IMG/VR virus record: IMGVR_UViG_3300007734_000680
Coordinates: 1 to 40,009 of that record
From: a virus
Length of the DNA stretch: 40,009 bases
Reading direction: 5' to 3' (one strand)
The position numbers and the translations under genes were made by a program. The number at the start of each line of letters is the position of its first letter. Within the stretch, counting starts at the first letter, position 1. Shown here piece after piece: positions 26,078 through 32,566 of the stretch. The notes under the pieces are model-generated. The model was not told the origin of the DNA and did not search any database. It was given only the letters and a program-made list of their open reading frames with translations.

Positions 26078-26481
26078 CACTCGTCCTGGCCGCAGTGATT
26101 TCGTTCTGCGGCCCTGGACCGGTGGACAAGGACCGCGGGTGGGCGTCGTGGTACGACTCCCCATTAAGGTCAAGTCACTTGTACAACAATCCGTGGTACA
26201 CACGTGGCAAGCACAAGGTAATGAATTACGCAGCGGTTAAATCCTTCAAATGGGGAGACGTCCCTTACAACATCCAGGTGTGTTCGGTCAAGACCGGCAG
26301 CTGTGTAATCGCCAAGGTGGTCGACCATTGTGCCGGATGCACTGGCAAGAGGCTCGTCGATTTGAGCCCGATACTTTTTACAGCCCTTGGCATTCCGCTC
26401 CATCATGGAGTGGCCAAGGTGGTTCTCAGGAGGGTAAATGGCAATCAAGGGTCCTCTTACTGCAGCCCAACGGCGCGGTAA
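26071..26481 (+). CDS. RlpA-like double-psi beta-barrel protein, probably secreted
   Basis: The barrel is recognisable from GWASWYDSP, the NYAA segment, VIAKVVDHCAGC and RLVDLSPILFTALGIPLHHGVAKVVLRRV, which place an aspartate and a G-x-V ending as in RlpA/expansin-type domains. The first standard start is GTG 26095. However, the open frame extends upstream to give VALVLAAVISFCGPG, a good hydrophobic signal sequence with a cysteine. CTG 26071 lies 5 bp after an AGGAG site. I therefore favour 26071 with a rare CTG start, about 136 aa, with GTG 26095 as the conservative alternative. It may act on peptidoglycan, aiding lysis or entry. RlpA enzymes cleave naked glycan, but here the activity is unproven. 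Confidence 0.6.
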   Translation: MVALVLAAVISFCGPGPVDKDRGWASWYDSPLRSSHLYNNPWYTRGKHKVMNYAAVKSFKWGDVPYNIQVCSVKTGSCVIAKVVDHCAGCTGKRLVDLSPILFTALGIPLHHGVAKVVLRRVNGNQGSSYCSPTAR

Positions 26482-26812
26482 GAACAATCGAAAGAGAGGA
26501 AACGCAATTGAGCTCTGGGCCTGTAAGGAACTTGGCATTTCTCGTACAGGAATGTTTGGAGGGAAGGCTGACGGGGGAAGACACGACGAGTGGCTGGTCA
26601 TTCAGGTCAAATCTGGACCGTCGAACTTCTCCGAGAAGGTCTGGGGGCTTCTTGAGTCGCTTAAGCCGAATGCTTCGCAGCTCAAGGCGGTAGTCTTTGC
26701 CAGCGCTGACGGTCCAGGAGTCAAGCGCCGGGCGTATGTGGTAACAACCCTGGATGACTTTAAAGAATGGTTTGGAGGCAGATATGGAACAGATTCCGCA
26801 GATATTGAGTAA
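26438..26812 (+). CDS. Holliday-junction-resolvase-like nuclease (PD-(D/E)XK)
   Basis: A 124-residue protein with a good CAGGAGG site, overlapping the end of the RlpA-like gene. Residues ~14-32 (GKNNRKRGNAIELWACKELG) carry the leading glutamate of the fold. KADGGRHDEWLVIQVKSG (43-60) supplies the D and QxK catalytic residues. This is the small Hjc/VRR-type endonuclease layout. It would resolve branched intermediates made by the ERF/Cas4-like module before packaging. Other restriction-type nucleases of this fold are possible. Confidence 0.65.
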   Translation: MAIKGPLTAAQRRGKNNRKRGNAIELWACKELGISRTGMFGGKADGGRHDEWLVIQVKSGPSNFSEKVWGLLESLKPNASQLKAVVFASADGPGVKRRAYVVTTLDDFKEWFGGRYGTDSADIE

Positions 26813-27299
26813 AGGGATATTCCTGGATGCACGTGGGTTCTTCCAGGAGGTTGCCAAAGATGGCGACGATGTCATGAACGCGTTGGGATCAATTAGGCAG
26901 ATTAACATGAGCAAGAGCAAGAAGGGCACCCTGCGCGGCATCCACGCACAGACCGGAATGTCAAAAGCAATGTGGGTTCCGTATGGCTTAGCTCAGATTG
27001 TGGCCGTTAACCTTGACGTAAACTCAAATGACTTCGGCCAGGTAGTAACTCATCACATGTCAGCTGGCGACGGCAAGATCTTTTGGGCGCCTGACAACTG
27101 GGGGCGTGGGTTTCTTGCCCTTGAGGAAGGCACAATTGTGGCGTACGCCTGTTCAGACGTATACCGGCCAGGCCTTGAGTTTGGTGTGAATCCGATGACG
27201 TGCGGAGTGTCATGGGATTTCAAGAATATATCGGATGTCGAGCTTCTTGTTAGCGACAAGGATCGCGACGCCAAGCACATAGGAGATCTTAAGAAATGA
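26784..27299 (+). CDS. rfbC: RmlC-like nucleotide-sugar 3,5-epimerase
   Basis: A 171-residue cupin starting at ATG 26784 with GGAGG at good spacing. The family motif RGIHAQ (51-56) carries the catalytic histidine (LRGLHxQ in RmlC). NLDVNSNDFGQ, then NWGRGFLALEEGTIVAYACSDVY and the conserved E of GLEFGVN, follow the RmlC order, including the tyrosine of the YxxSDxY strand. The known reaction is epimerisation of a dTDP-4-keto-6-deoxyhexose. With the RmlD-like SDR at 22422 it gives two consecutive steps. It is separated from those genes by the recombination block. The start overlaps the nuclease gene by 29 bp. Confidence 0.75.
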   Translation: MEQIPQILSKGIFLDARGFFQEVAKDGDDVMNALGSIRQINMSKSKKGTLRGIHAQTGMSKAMWVPYGLAQIVAVNLDVNSNDFGQVVTHHMSAGDGKIFWAPDNWGRGFLALEEGTIVAYACSDVYRPGLEFGVNPMTCGVSWDFKNISDVELLVSDKDRDAKHIGDLKK

Positions 27300-27496
27300 T
27301 CCCAAAGAAGCCGCGCAGCAAGCCGTCAATCGACCAGGCACTCATGGAGTGGCGTGTCATCTTTGCCGGCGTGCTCGATACGATCAACGACGCGGAGAAG
27401 AACGAGCCCAACGTTGTAAACGAAACAGCCGTTGAAACTGCAGCGCAAGTTGCGGCTGAAATATGGAAGGGAGTAGACCATGGCGACGACGCCTGA
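27296..27496 (+). CDS. Small unknown protein
   Basis: A 66-residue protein in an ATGA overlap. It has a basic start (MIPKKPRSKPS), then an amphipathic alpha-helical body. No motif was seen and the function is unknown. Confidence 0.5.
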   Translation: MIPKKPRSKPSIDQALMEWRVIFAGVLDTINDAEKNEPNVVNETAVETAAQVAAEIWKGVDHGDDA

Positions 27497-27686
27497 GGAA
27501 ATTCAGCAACAGCCAAAACTGGCACAGCGGGTGATCGAAAAGATCACGTCGCCGGTAAGCGACCAGGCCGGTAAGCAGCGTATTGCGTTCACGGTGGCCG
27601 CAGCAGCTGCCACCACCGCACCGCAACCGTTTGCTGGGCTGCTAGCTGCGTTGCTGCTTATGCTGGCCTACGACCGGAAGCGATGA
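27480..27686 (+). CDS. Small membrane protein
   Basis: A 68-residue protein with a GGGAG site upstream. Residues ~38-63 (FTVAAAAATTAPQPFAGLLAALLLMLAYDRKR) contain an alanine/leucine-rich membrane segment ending in a basic stop-transfer sequence. The N terminus is helical and polar. Its function is unknown. Confidence 0.55.
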   Translation: MATTPEEIQQQPKLAQRVIEKITSPVSDQAGKQRIAFTVAAAAATTAPQPFAGLLAALLLMLAYDRKR

Positions 27687-27892
27687 TCTACTTCACTTGC
27701 CCAGAATGTGATAGTGAGGCCGTCTCGCCGCATCGCAAGAAGGCAAGGAAGTTCATGGTGTACGGTGGGCGCCAATATGTTGCCAGGATGTACGTGTGTA
27801 GTAATTGCAAACACAGATTCATCGTGGTATCTTTCATAGCTCGTGGAAAAGCAGCAGCTGCAATAGAAGAAAGGTTGGAAGATGAGCATTGA
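27683..27892 (+). CDS. Zinc-ribbon protein
   Basis: A 69-residue protein with CPEC near residue 6 and CSNC near residue 39, a two-knuckle zinc ribbon separated by a basic segment. The C terminus is a helical AAAAIEERLEDEH tail. It is likely to bind nucleic acid or a polymerase subunit. The ATGA overlaps on both sides indicate coupling. Confidence 0.6.
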   Translation: MIYFTCPECDSEAVSPHRKKARKFMVYGGRQYVARMYVCSNCKHRFIVVSFIARGKAAAAIEERLEDEH

Positions 27893-28223
27893 ATTTAGCA
27901 AATACCAAAAGGAATCCTCGGCTACTTCCGGCGCGTTCCAGGACCTATATAGCGAGCAGGCCAGGCTGGCCATCGCTGGTCTTGGGCTTGCCGGCGAGTC
28001 TGGCGAGGTGGTCGACTACCTGAAGAAGGTCGTTGGCCATGGGCACAAGCTCGACAAAGACAAGCTGGTTAAGGAGCTCGGCGACGTGCTGTGGTACGTG
28101 GCTGAGATCTGCAGCGCGATCAAGGTTGACATGGGAGACGTTGCGCAACACAACATTGAAAAGCTCAAGGCAAGGTATCCAGATGGATTCAGTAGCGAGC
28201 GGAGTATAAATCGTGCGGTATGA
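27882..28223 (+). CDS. mazG: MazG-like nucleotide pyrophosphohydrolase
   Basis: A 113-residue all-alpha protein. LAGESGEVVDYLKK (residues 37-50) and KELGDVLWYVAEI (64-76) give the E..E and E..D acidic residues that hold magnesium in MazG NTP pyrophosphatases. Phage MazG proteins cleave (d)NTPs or alarmones and are thought to tune host metabolism. This copy is a single short domain, as in other phages. The following DUF1599-like gene overlaps by 11 bp. Confidence 0.85.
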   Translation: MSIEFSKYQKESSATSGAFQDLYSEQARLAIAGLGLAGESGEVVDYLKKVVGHGHKLDKDKLVKELGDVLWYVAEICSAIKVDMGDVAQHNIEKLKARYPDGFSSERSINRAV

Positions 28224-28557
28224 TGTTCCGCAGTCATTCAAGGATTACTTCTACAGTCTCTACGGAGATTGCTGGGAGATTCTTGTTTCTCGACAGCGCG
28301 GGTACGGGCCGACTAATATCGAAGCTCTAGGGCCGCATGGAGTATTCTCGCGCCTTGCGTCGGACAAGTGCGCCAGGGTCTGGAACTCGATGAATGGCAG
28401 CATCGATGGCGGAAAGATCAAGCTCAATGAGGATTGGTACGGACCAGAGGTCAGGGACGCCCTGATCGATATTGCAAACTACGCCATGATCATGATCTCG
28501 CTTGGCGAGGAGAAGTGGTCCAAGCTAGCGAGGGATAAAGATGGCGAGCGACCCTAA
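28213..28557 (+). CDS. DUF1599 / nucleotide-modification-associated domain 1-like protein
   Basis: A 114-residue protein from GTG 28213 after a GGAG site. The pattern matches my memory of the Nmad1/DUF1599 family, itself related to all-alpha NTP pyrophosphatases: RGYGPTNIEALGPHGVFSRLASDK, followed by NEDWYGPEVRDALIDIANYAMIM with its acidic/asparagine motif. It sits next to MazG. Family members are associated with nucleotide or DNA modification, and a role in processing unusual nucleotides is an inference. Confidence 0.6.
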   Translation: MRYDVPQSFKDYFYSLYGDCWEILVSRQRGYGPTNIEALGPHGVFSRLASDKCARVWNSMNGSIDGGKIKLNEDWYGPEVRDALIDIANYAMIMISLGEEKWSKLARDKDGERP

Positions 28558-28738
28558 GGTGGAGCTTGAAAGATTGGTGGCCGGCAGGGTGTTCACGGCA
28601 GAACAGCTGGAGGCCATACGGTCCTCCGTCGCACGCGGTGACATCGACACTATTGCGCATGCTGCAGCTGGGGGCATTGCCCTGGCCATAGAGATAATTA
28701 GGAAGTATGAGCAAGAAACCCAAAGACGAAGCAGCTGA
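28541..28738 (+). CDS. Small unknown helical protein
   Basis: A 65-residue helical protein (LERLVAGRVFTAEQLEAIRSS at the N terminus). It overlaps both neighbours by short stretches. No motif was seen and the function is unknown. Confidence 0.5.
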   Translation: MASDPKVELERLVAGRVFTAEQLEAIRSSVARGDIDTIAHAAAGGIALAIEIIRKYEQETQRRSS

Positions 28739-28871
28739 GTACTTCCGGCGTGATGCCGCCAAGCAGGGGATGTCCCTCAAGGACTACTGCGACAAGTACG
28801 GCATCGACTACTGGGAGCTTCTTGGCAAGAAGCGGCCCGAGGTGCCAATTCACCAGACCCAGGTGACTTGA
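28707..28871 (+). CDS. Small basic protein (54 aa)
   Basis: A short gene with GGAAG directly before ATG 28707. The translation begins MSKKPKDEAAEYFRRDAAKQ and continues GMSLKDYCDKYGIDYWELLG, two helices separated by a glycine turn that could be a small helix-turn-helix. It overlaps the preceding gene in another frame by 32 bp, and the stop lies inside the next promoter's -35 box. Confidence 0.5.
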   Translation: MSKKPKDEAAEYFRRDAAKQGMSLKDYCDKYGIDYWELLGKKRPEVPIHQTQVT

Positions 28872-28896
28872 CGGTCCCTGGGTCATCTGCTAGGCT
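28868..28896 (+). promoter_or_regulatory. Candidate sigma70-type promoter for the helicase block
   Basis: TTGACG (28868-28873), a 17-bp spacer and TAGGCT (28891-28896; TAnnnT) lie in one of the few real gaps in this strand's gene train. The next gene has a perfect AAAGGAGG site 10 bp later, giving a short leader. Confidence 0.6.
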
Positions 28897-28918
28897 GCCC
28901 ATAGAAAGGAGGCCATCT

Positions 28919-29191
28919 ATGGATATGGCGTACACAAAGGAACAGTTTAAAGGTAGGTATTACAAGGGCAGCTGGGATGTGCCCAGGGTGCACAAGATGC
29001 TGGACTGGGCTATAGAGCGAGCTGTTTACCAGGGGCATACGTTCCTGAGGCTTGTGGTTGACGACAGGAATACTTATGCGCTAAACTGCTTATATTGCGA
29101 GTCGTGGGCTTGCATCTCTTCCTACAATGACGACTTCGGGATTTGGGGTGGAGTGGTATATCGAGAGTGCAATGGAGGCCAAGATGAGTGA
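28919..29191 (+). CDS. Unknown small protein, first gene after a promoter
   Basis: A 90-residue protein. ATG 28919 is chosen because AAAGGAGG ends 6 bp upstream. The sequence is aromatic-rich (RYYKGSWDVPRVHKMLDWAIERA) and has CLYCESWAC, three cysteines that may bind metal. Function is unknown. Confidence 0.6.
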   Translation: MDMAYTKEQFKGRYYKGSWDVPRVHKMLDWAIERAVYQGHTFLRLVVDDRNTYALNCLYCESWACISSYNDDFGIWGGVVYRECNGGQDE

Positions 29192-29327
29192 GGTAAAGGA
29201 TTTCTGGATTTACTGCCCATCGGTGGGCAAAAAGCATGGGCTCCTCGAGCTCATGAAGAACGAGGCCGGCGGGCTGCTGCTCTACTGCCCTAAGTGCTAC
29301 AAGCCGCGAAAGAAGAAGGGTCAGTAA
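29184..29327 (+). CDS. Small zinc-ribbon-like protein (47 aa)
   Basis: ATG 29184 follows GGAGG with 5-bp spacing and overlaps the previous stop. CP near residue 10 and CPKC near residue 37 are spaced like a truncated zinc ribbon, with a lysine tail (RKKKGQ). TAATG links it to the helicase gene. Function is unknown. Confidence 0.6.
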   Translation: MSEVKDFWIYCPSVGKKHGLLELMKNEAGGLLLYCPKCYKPRKKKGQ

Positions 29328-30616
29328 TGCACGTAGCACCGCATGACCAGATAGCTGAGCAGGCGCTTGTCGGCAGCGTCCTTATTGACCCGTCAATCTT
29401 CAGCCAGGTGTCTGAGCTGATCAAGCGCGATGACATTTACAATGCAGGGCTCCAGGAGGTATGGGCTGCGTTCGAGCGCCTAGACTCAAAGGGCGAGCCA
29501 ATCGACCAAGTCACCGTGTACGAGGAGGCCAAGGCATACCCTGGCATTGCCAATATCATCACCGAGACCATGACGTCTACTCCGTACGCCGGTAATCCGC
29601 AGGCGTATGCGAAGATCGTTGCGGACCAGGCGGTCTACCGCAGGCTGATTGAAGCAGCCCGCAAGATCGCCGAGCTGGGGTACAGCTCGCCCGATTCGAC
29701 TGAGCAGGCCCTCGACAGGGCCGAGTCGATCCTCTTCTCTGCTAGCAGAAGCCAGCGTAGCGGTAGGTTCTGGACCGCCCCTGAGATGGTCGGTCGAGCA
29801 TACGACCGCATCGCTCGCATCGCAGCGGGGGAGAGCAGGGCGGGCGTGCCGACCGGCATTGCCAGCATTGACCGCGTTACTGGTGGCTGGCAGAAGTCTG
29901 ACCTGATCATCATTGCTGCTCGCCCGAGCGTCGGGAAGACTGCTCTCGCCACGACGATGGCGATGAACGCAGCAGCTGCCGGCAAGAAGATTGCGATCTT
30001 CTCCATCGAGATGAGCTCGGAGCAGATCGGTGCACGCATGCTATCTGCGGCCAGCGGTGTTCCGCTTCACAAGATTCGCCAGGGTGTCCAGAATGGAATG
30101 GACCTTGCCCGCATTGCGGCTGGCGTGTACGAGGTTGAGCAGGCTGAGATTAACGTCGATGACTCGCCGGCAGCTACGCCAGGCGAGCTTCGCTCGAAGT
30201 GCCGCAGGCTGTTGTCAGACCGCGGCGTCGATCTGATTATTGTCGACTACTTGCAGTTGATGAGCCCAGATCGTGTATCCAGGGACGGCAATCGGGTGAA
30301 TGACGTGAGCGACATCAGTCGAGGTCTCAAGATGCTTGCCCGCGAGCTGAACGTTCCAGTGATTGCACTCTCGCAGCTTTCGCGATCATCAGAGTATCGA
30401 GAGTCAGGCGAGCCTCGCCTATCTGACCTACGTGACAGCGGTGCCATCGAGCAAGATGCCGACGTCGTGTTGATGTTGTGGAAGAAAGGCGACGTTGCGT
30501 TTGACGACATCGACGAGACCGTATATGCTAAGATTGCTAAGCACAGGAATGGGCCGACCGGCTTGGCTGAGCTACAGTTCCATCGACCCACTGCAAAGTT
30601 TAGTGAGGTGAAGTAA
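29327..30616 (+). CDS. dnaB: Replicative DNA helicase (DnaB family)
   Basis: A 429-residue protein starting in a TAATG overlap. The N-terminal ~110 residues are the DnaB N domain (EQALVGSVLIDPSIFSQV). After a linker come PTGIASIDRVTGGWQKSDL, Walker A ARPSVGKT (198-205), FSIEMSSEQI, Walker B LIIVDYLQLM (303-312), the sensor LSQLSR, and DLRDSGAIEQDAD with an arginine. The length is near normal. It would form the hexameric helicase at the phage fork and probably recruits the host primase and polymerase, since neither is encoded. No loader gene was recognised. Confidence 0.95.
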   Translation: MHVAPHDQIAEQALVGSVLIDPSIFSQVSELIKRDDIYNAGLQEVWAAFERLDSKGEPIDQVTVYEEAKAYPGIANIITETMTSTPYAGNPQAYAKIVADQAVYRRLIEAARKIAELGYSSPDSTEQALDRAESILFSASRSQRSGRFWTAPEMVGRAYDRIARIAAGESRAGVPTGIASIDRVTGGWQKSDLIIIAARPSVGKTALATTMAMNAAAAGKKIAIFSIEMSSEQIGARMLSAASGVPLHKIRQGVQNGMDLARIAAGVYEVEQAEINVDDSPAATPGELRSKCRRLLSDRGVDLIIVDYLQLMSPDRVSRDGNRVNDVSDISRGLKMLARELNVPVIALSQLSRSSEYRESGEPRLSDLRDSGAIEQDADVVLMLWKKGDVAFDDIDETVYAKIAKHRNGPTGLAELQFHRPTAKFSEVK

Positions 30617-30909
30617 TGGGAATGAAGATTGAGATCGACAACTGCGAACATGGGCTATGCAGCTGCATGGCGGAAAGAATCCAGGCAAAGATCATGCCAG
30701 AGGCACACGCAATTGGTTTTGCCGAAGGCTGCCTCAGCATCCTTGAAGAGCTACATCTAATCGCTGATGGCGTTGCCACCCTTGCCAAAGCCGGCAAAGA
30801 CCACAAGCCAATGGTTACAACGTTGGTCAGAAGGCTCGGTGAGTCGGCCAGAGCTGAATACGAGTCAGTTATTGGATCCGAGAAATCGGATTCTAGCCAC
30901 GTAAATTAG
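30616..30909 (+). CDS. Unknown small protein after the helicase
   Basis: A 97-residue helical protein with TAATG overlap. The N terminus has three cysteines (NCEHGLCSCMAE) that could bind metal. The body is an amphipathic helix pair. It is the last gene before a terminator-like hairpin. A helicase partner or loader is conceivable but not supported by any motif. Confidence 0.55.
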   Translation: MGMKIEIDNCEHGLCSCMAERIQAKIMPEAHAIGFAEGCLSILEELHLIADGVATLAKAGKDHKPMVTTLVRRLGESARAEYESVIGSEKSDSSHVN

Positions 30910-30924
30910 CAAGTGGCTGTCCTA

Positions 30925-30956
30925 CCCCAGGGGCCTGTTTTTCGGGCTTCCTGGGG
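30925..30956 (+). terminator. Terminator-like hairpin after the helicase block
   Basis: CCCCAGG (30925-30931) pairs with CCTGGGG (30950-30956), with an inner GCCTG/CGGGC stem around a run of five T. The structure lies in a 74-bp gap between genes. No T-run follows the outer stem, so termination may be partial. Confidence 0.55.
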
Positions 30957-30983
30957 CTCTGGGGGCCGGAATACGGAGGTTTT

Positions 30984-31265
30984 ATGAGTAAGGTGCAGAC
31001 GCCAGAATGGGCCGATGGGGCCATTCTATACGACGGATTTGATGATTGCCTGGTCGGGTTTGGGACGCAGTTCAACCGGCCAGTGGCGGTATACGATTAC
31101 AACAAGTGCCTCGCCAAATTGGATTTGCAGTTCCGCGCAGAGTGCGAGAAGGCGAGTGCATGCGACTGCGATCACGATTTGGAGGCGCAGGAGTGGATGG
31201 ACTTCAACGTCACCGGCGGATGGGTTGGCGACCATACGCCAATATTTTTAATGACGGGCCCGTAG
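30984..31265 (+). CDS. Conserved phage protein of unknown function overlapping the tRNA
   Basis: A 93-residue acidic protein with a GGAGG site. The segment DGFDDCLVGFGTQFNRPVAVYDYNKCL resembles small proteins of many unrelated lytic phages with unknown function. Its last three codons and TAG stop lie inside the tRNA acceptor and D-stem region, a 10-bp overlap, so processing of the tRNA would remove the end of the message. One CDCDH cluster may bind metal. Confidence 0.65.
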   Translation: MSKVQTPEWADGAILYDGFDDCLVGFGTQFNRPVAVYDYNKCLAKLDLQFRAECEKASACDCDHDLEAQEWMDFNVTGGWVGDHTPIFLMTGP

Positions 31266-31331
31266 CTCAATGGTTAGAGCACCCGGCTTATATCCGGGCG
31301 GTTCCTGGTTCGAGTCCAGGCGGGCCCACCA
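31256..31331 (+). tRNA. tRNA-Ile (anticodon UAU), CCA encoded
   Basis: The full cloverleaf reads cleanly: acceptor GGGCCCG with CGGGCCC, D-arm GCTC/GAGC, anticodon stem CCCGG/CCGGG with loop CTTATAT (anticodon TAT), T-arm CCTGG-TTCGAGT-CCAGG and a 3' ACCA. UAU reads the AUA codon, which most bacteria read with a lysidine-modified CAU tRNA. AUA is common in the large virion genes, so the tRNA probably supports phage translation. The variable loop is short (CGGTT), as expected for class I. Confidence 0.95.
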
Positions 31332-31346
31332 TCCTCGCCAATCCTC

Positions 31347-31368
31347 GCCCGCGTGATAGTAAGCGGGC
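31347..31368. other. Small inverted repeat containing the GTGATAGT motif
   Basis: GCCCGC / GCGGGC arms (31347-31352 and 31363-31368) enclose GTGATAGTAA. It lies 15 bp after the tRNA end. The loop carries one of four intergenic GTGATAGT copies. Confidence 0.45.
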
Positions 31369-31391
31369 AAACCTAAACCTGGGGCAAAAAA

Positions 31392-31423
31392 ATAGCCGAC
31401 GCCGCGTGAGCGGCGCCGGCTAT
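31392..31423 (-). terminator. Bidirectional terminator between convergent operons
   Basis: A 14-bp stem (31392-31405 / 31410-31423, one mismatch) with a GTGA loop. On the minus strand it is followed by six T (31391-31386) and directly follows the last leftward gene, a classical intrinsic terminator. Rightward transcripts from the tRNA region meet the same hairpin. Confidence 0.85.
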
Positions 31424-31426
31424 CTG

Positions 31427-31573
31427 TTATCGCTTTGTGAGTTGTGCACCGAATACTGCTAGGAAGAATACTACTGCAACGATAATTCGGAAGGTTATAT
31501 CTCGATCTCTCCGATATTTCATTTGCGGATCTTCTTCCTGGTTATACCAGTATTCGTTCCAGTCACTCGGCAT
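31427..31573 (-). CDS. Small membrane protein (48 aa), last leftward gene
   Basis: A short leftward gene. AGGAG precedes ATG at 31573. The polar N terminus (MPSDWNEYWYNQEEDPQMKY) is followed by RRDRD and one strong membrane helix (IIVAVVFFLAVFG), ending QLTKR. The stop codon lies 3 bp before the terminator stem. Position at the operon end and the membrane helix are clear; function is unknown. Confidence 0.6.
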   Translation of the reverse strand: MPSDWNEYWYNQEEDPQMKYRRDRDITFRIIVAVVFFLAVFGAQLTKR

Positions 31574-31584
31574 TGACTCCTGTG

Positions 31585-32208
31585 TTAATCATCTGATTTC
31601 CTTTCTGTGATTGCTGCATGCTTTTGCTGGCTGAAGTGGTCAACCCAATAGTTGACCTGCGGATAGACATTGTCTTTGAGGAACTCGTCCATTCCGCCCC
31701 AGCCTGATAGTACGAAGCCCCAGCACGACTCGAGTGGCTCCTCGCATTTTTTCTTGCATGTTACGCAGTCCCATGATCTGCCGATTGTGTAGCCAACGAC
31801 ATTGCCGTTGATTACATGGTCGAATGTTTCTACTGCGTTCTTGAGTATGGACTCAAGATTTTCTTTGTCTGTTTCTCCTAGTGCTTGCGACTCGGTAAGC
31901 GCAGCGAAGCCGCACTGGCCGCTGTCCCATGGATCGTTGAACGATCCTGTGCTGAGACGCACGCCGCTGTGCGCCAGCATGTACAGCGGTAGTGAGATTA
32001 CATATTTACCTGAGTCGAGTTCTGCCTGGAACTCGTCCATTGAGTCGCATGTGACATCTGGTTCGATGTATCGACCAGTGCCACGGCTGCCGATTATAGT
32101 GAAATTCTTGTGATCCTTTGGATCTACATCCAGATCTTGGTACACTGCCCACTCGATACCGTGCACATCGTTGCGTCCGGACTCGAGCGGTTTATCCGAG
32201 AATGGCAT
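31585..32208 (-). CDS. Conserved phage protein of unknown function (207 aa)
   Basis: A leftward gene. The pattern LPLYMLAHSGVRLSTGSFNDPWDSGQCGF in the middle, then a helical stretch and a CVTCKKKC cluster with SCWGF, recurs in phages of very different hosts but has no known function that I can name. The CxxC...C arrangement suggests a metal site. It overlaps the start of the next leftward gene's tail by 17 bp. Confidence 0.65.
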   Translation of the reverse strand: MPFSDKPLESGRNDVHGIEWAVYQDLDVDPKDHKNFTIIGSRGTGRYIEPDVTCDSMDEFQAELDSGKYVISLPLYMLAHSGVRLSTGSFNDPWDSGQCGFAALTESQALGETDKENLESILKNAVETFDHVINGNVVGYTIGRSWDCVTCKKKCEEPLESCWGFVLSGWGGMDEFLKDNVYPQVNYWVDHFSQQKHAAITERKSDD

Positions 32209-32566
32209 TGTATTCCTCCTTGCTGTTTTCTAGCCAATCATCGACTATGTGTTCTGCGATGGAATACCAGTTGATCTGGCTCCACGATGCGTGTACGAAG
32301 TCTGCGATTGGGCCGCTATTGAATTCGGATGAGTCGAACTCATCTAGATACATATTGTATGCATGGTCTTTTAGCCATTCTGCTGTTTTGCATGTAATAT
32401 CATCTTTGTCTACTGTTATTGGCTTGTCTTCTGTATCTGTGTAGTCATCGCTGACTATAACTTGAATGGCATCTTCTGCTACTTCATAGAAACTTGGATC
32501 ATTGGTAAGCCAGACATTTATGTTCCATGTTTCGTAGTTTGTCCAGCCATTGTATTCGCTACACAT
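32192..32566 (-). CDS. DUF7249-like protein
   Basis: 124 residues from ATG 32566, after GAGGAGG on the minus strand. The N terminus YNGWTNYETWNINVWLTNDPSFY matches the YNGWxNYETWxxxLW signature of a small phage/plasmid family of unknown function (DUF7249-like; assignment from memory). The rest is acidic and helical. The frame is open further upstream but the ribosome site decides the start. It overlaps the previous gene's stop by one base. Confidence 0.65.
   Translation of the reverse strand: MCSEYNGWTNYETWNINVWLTNDPSFYEVAEDAIQVIVSDDYTDTEDKPITVDKDDITCKTAEWLKDHAYNMYLDEFDSSEFNSGPIADFVHASWSQINWYSIAEHIVDDWLENSKEEYNAILG

Noticed and set aside
31256-31331. tRNA as a phage attachment (attP) site
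   Set aside because: It is a complete tRNA with CCA and no integrase gene was found anywhere in the circular genome.
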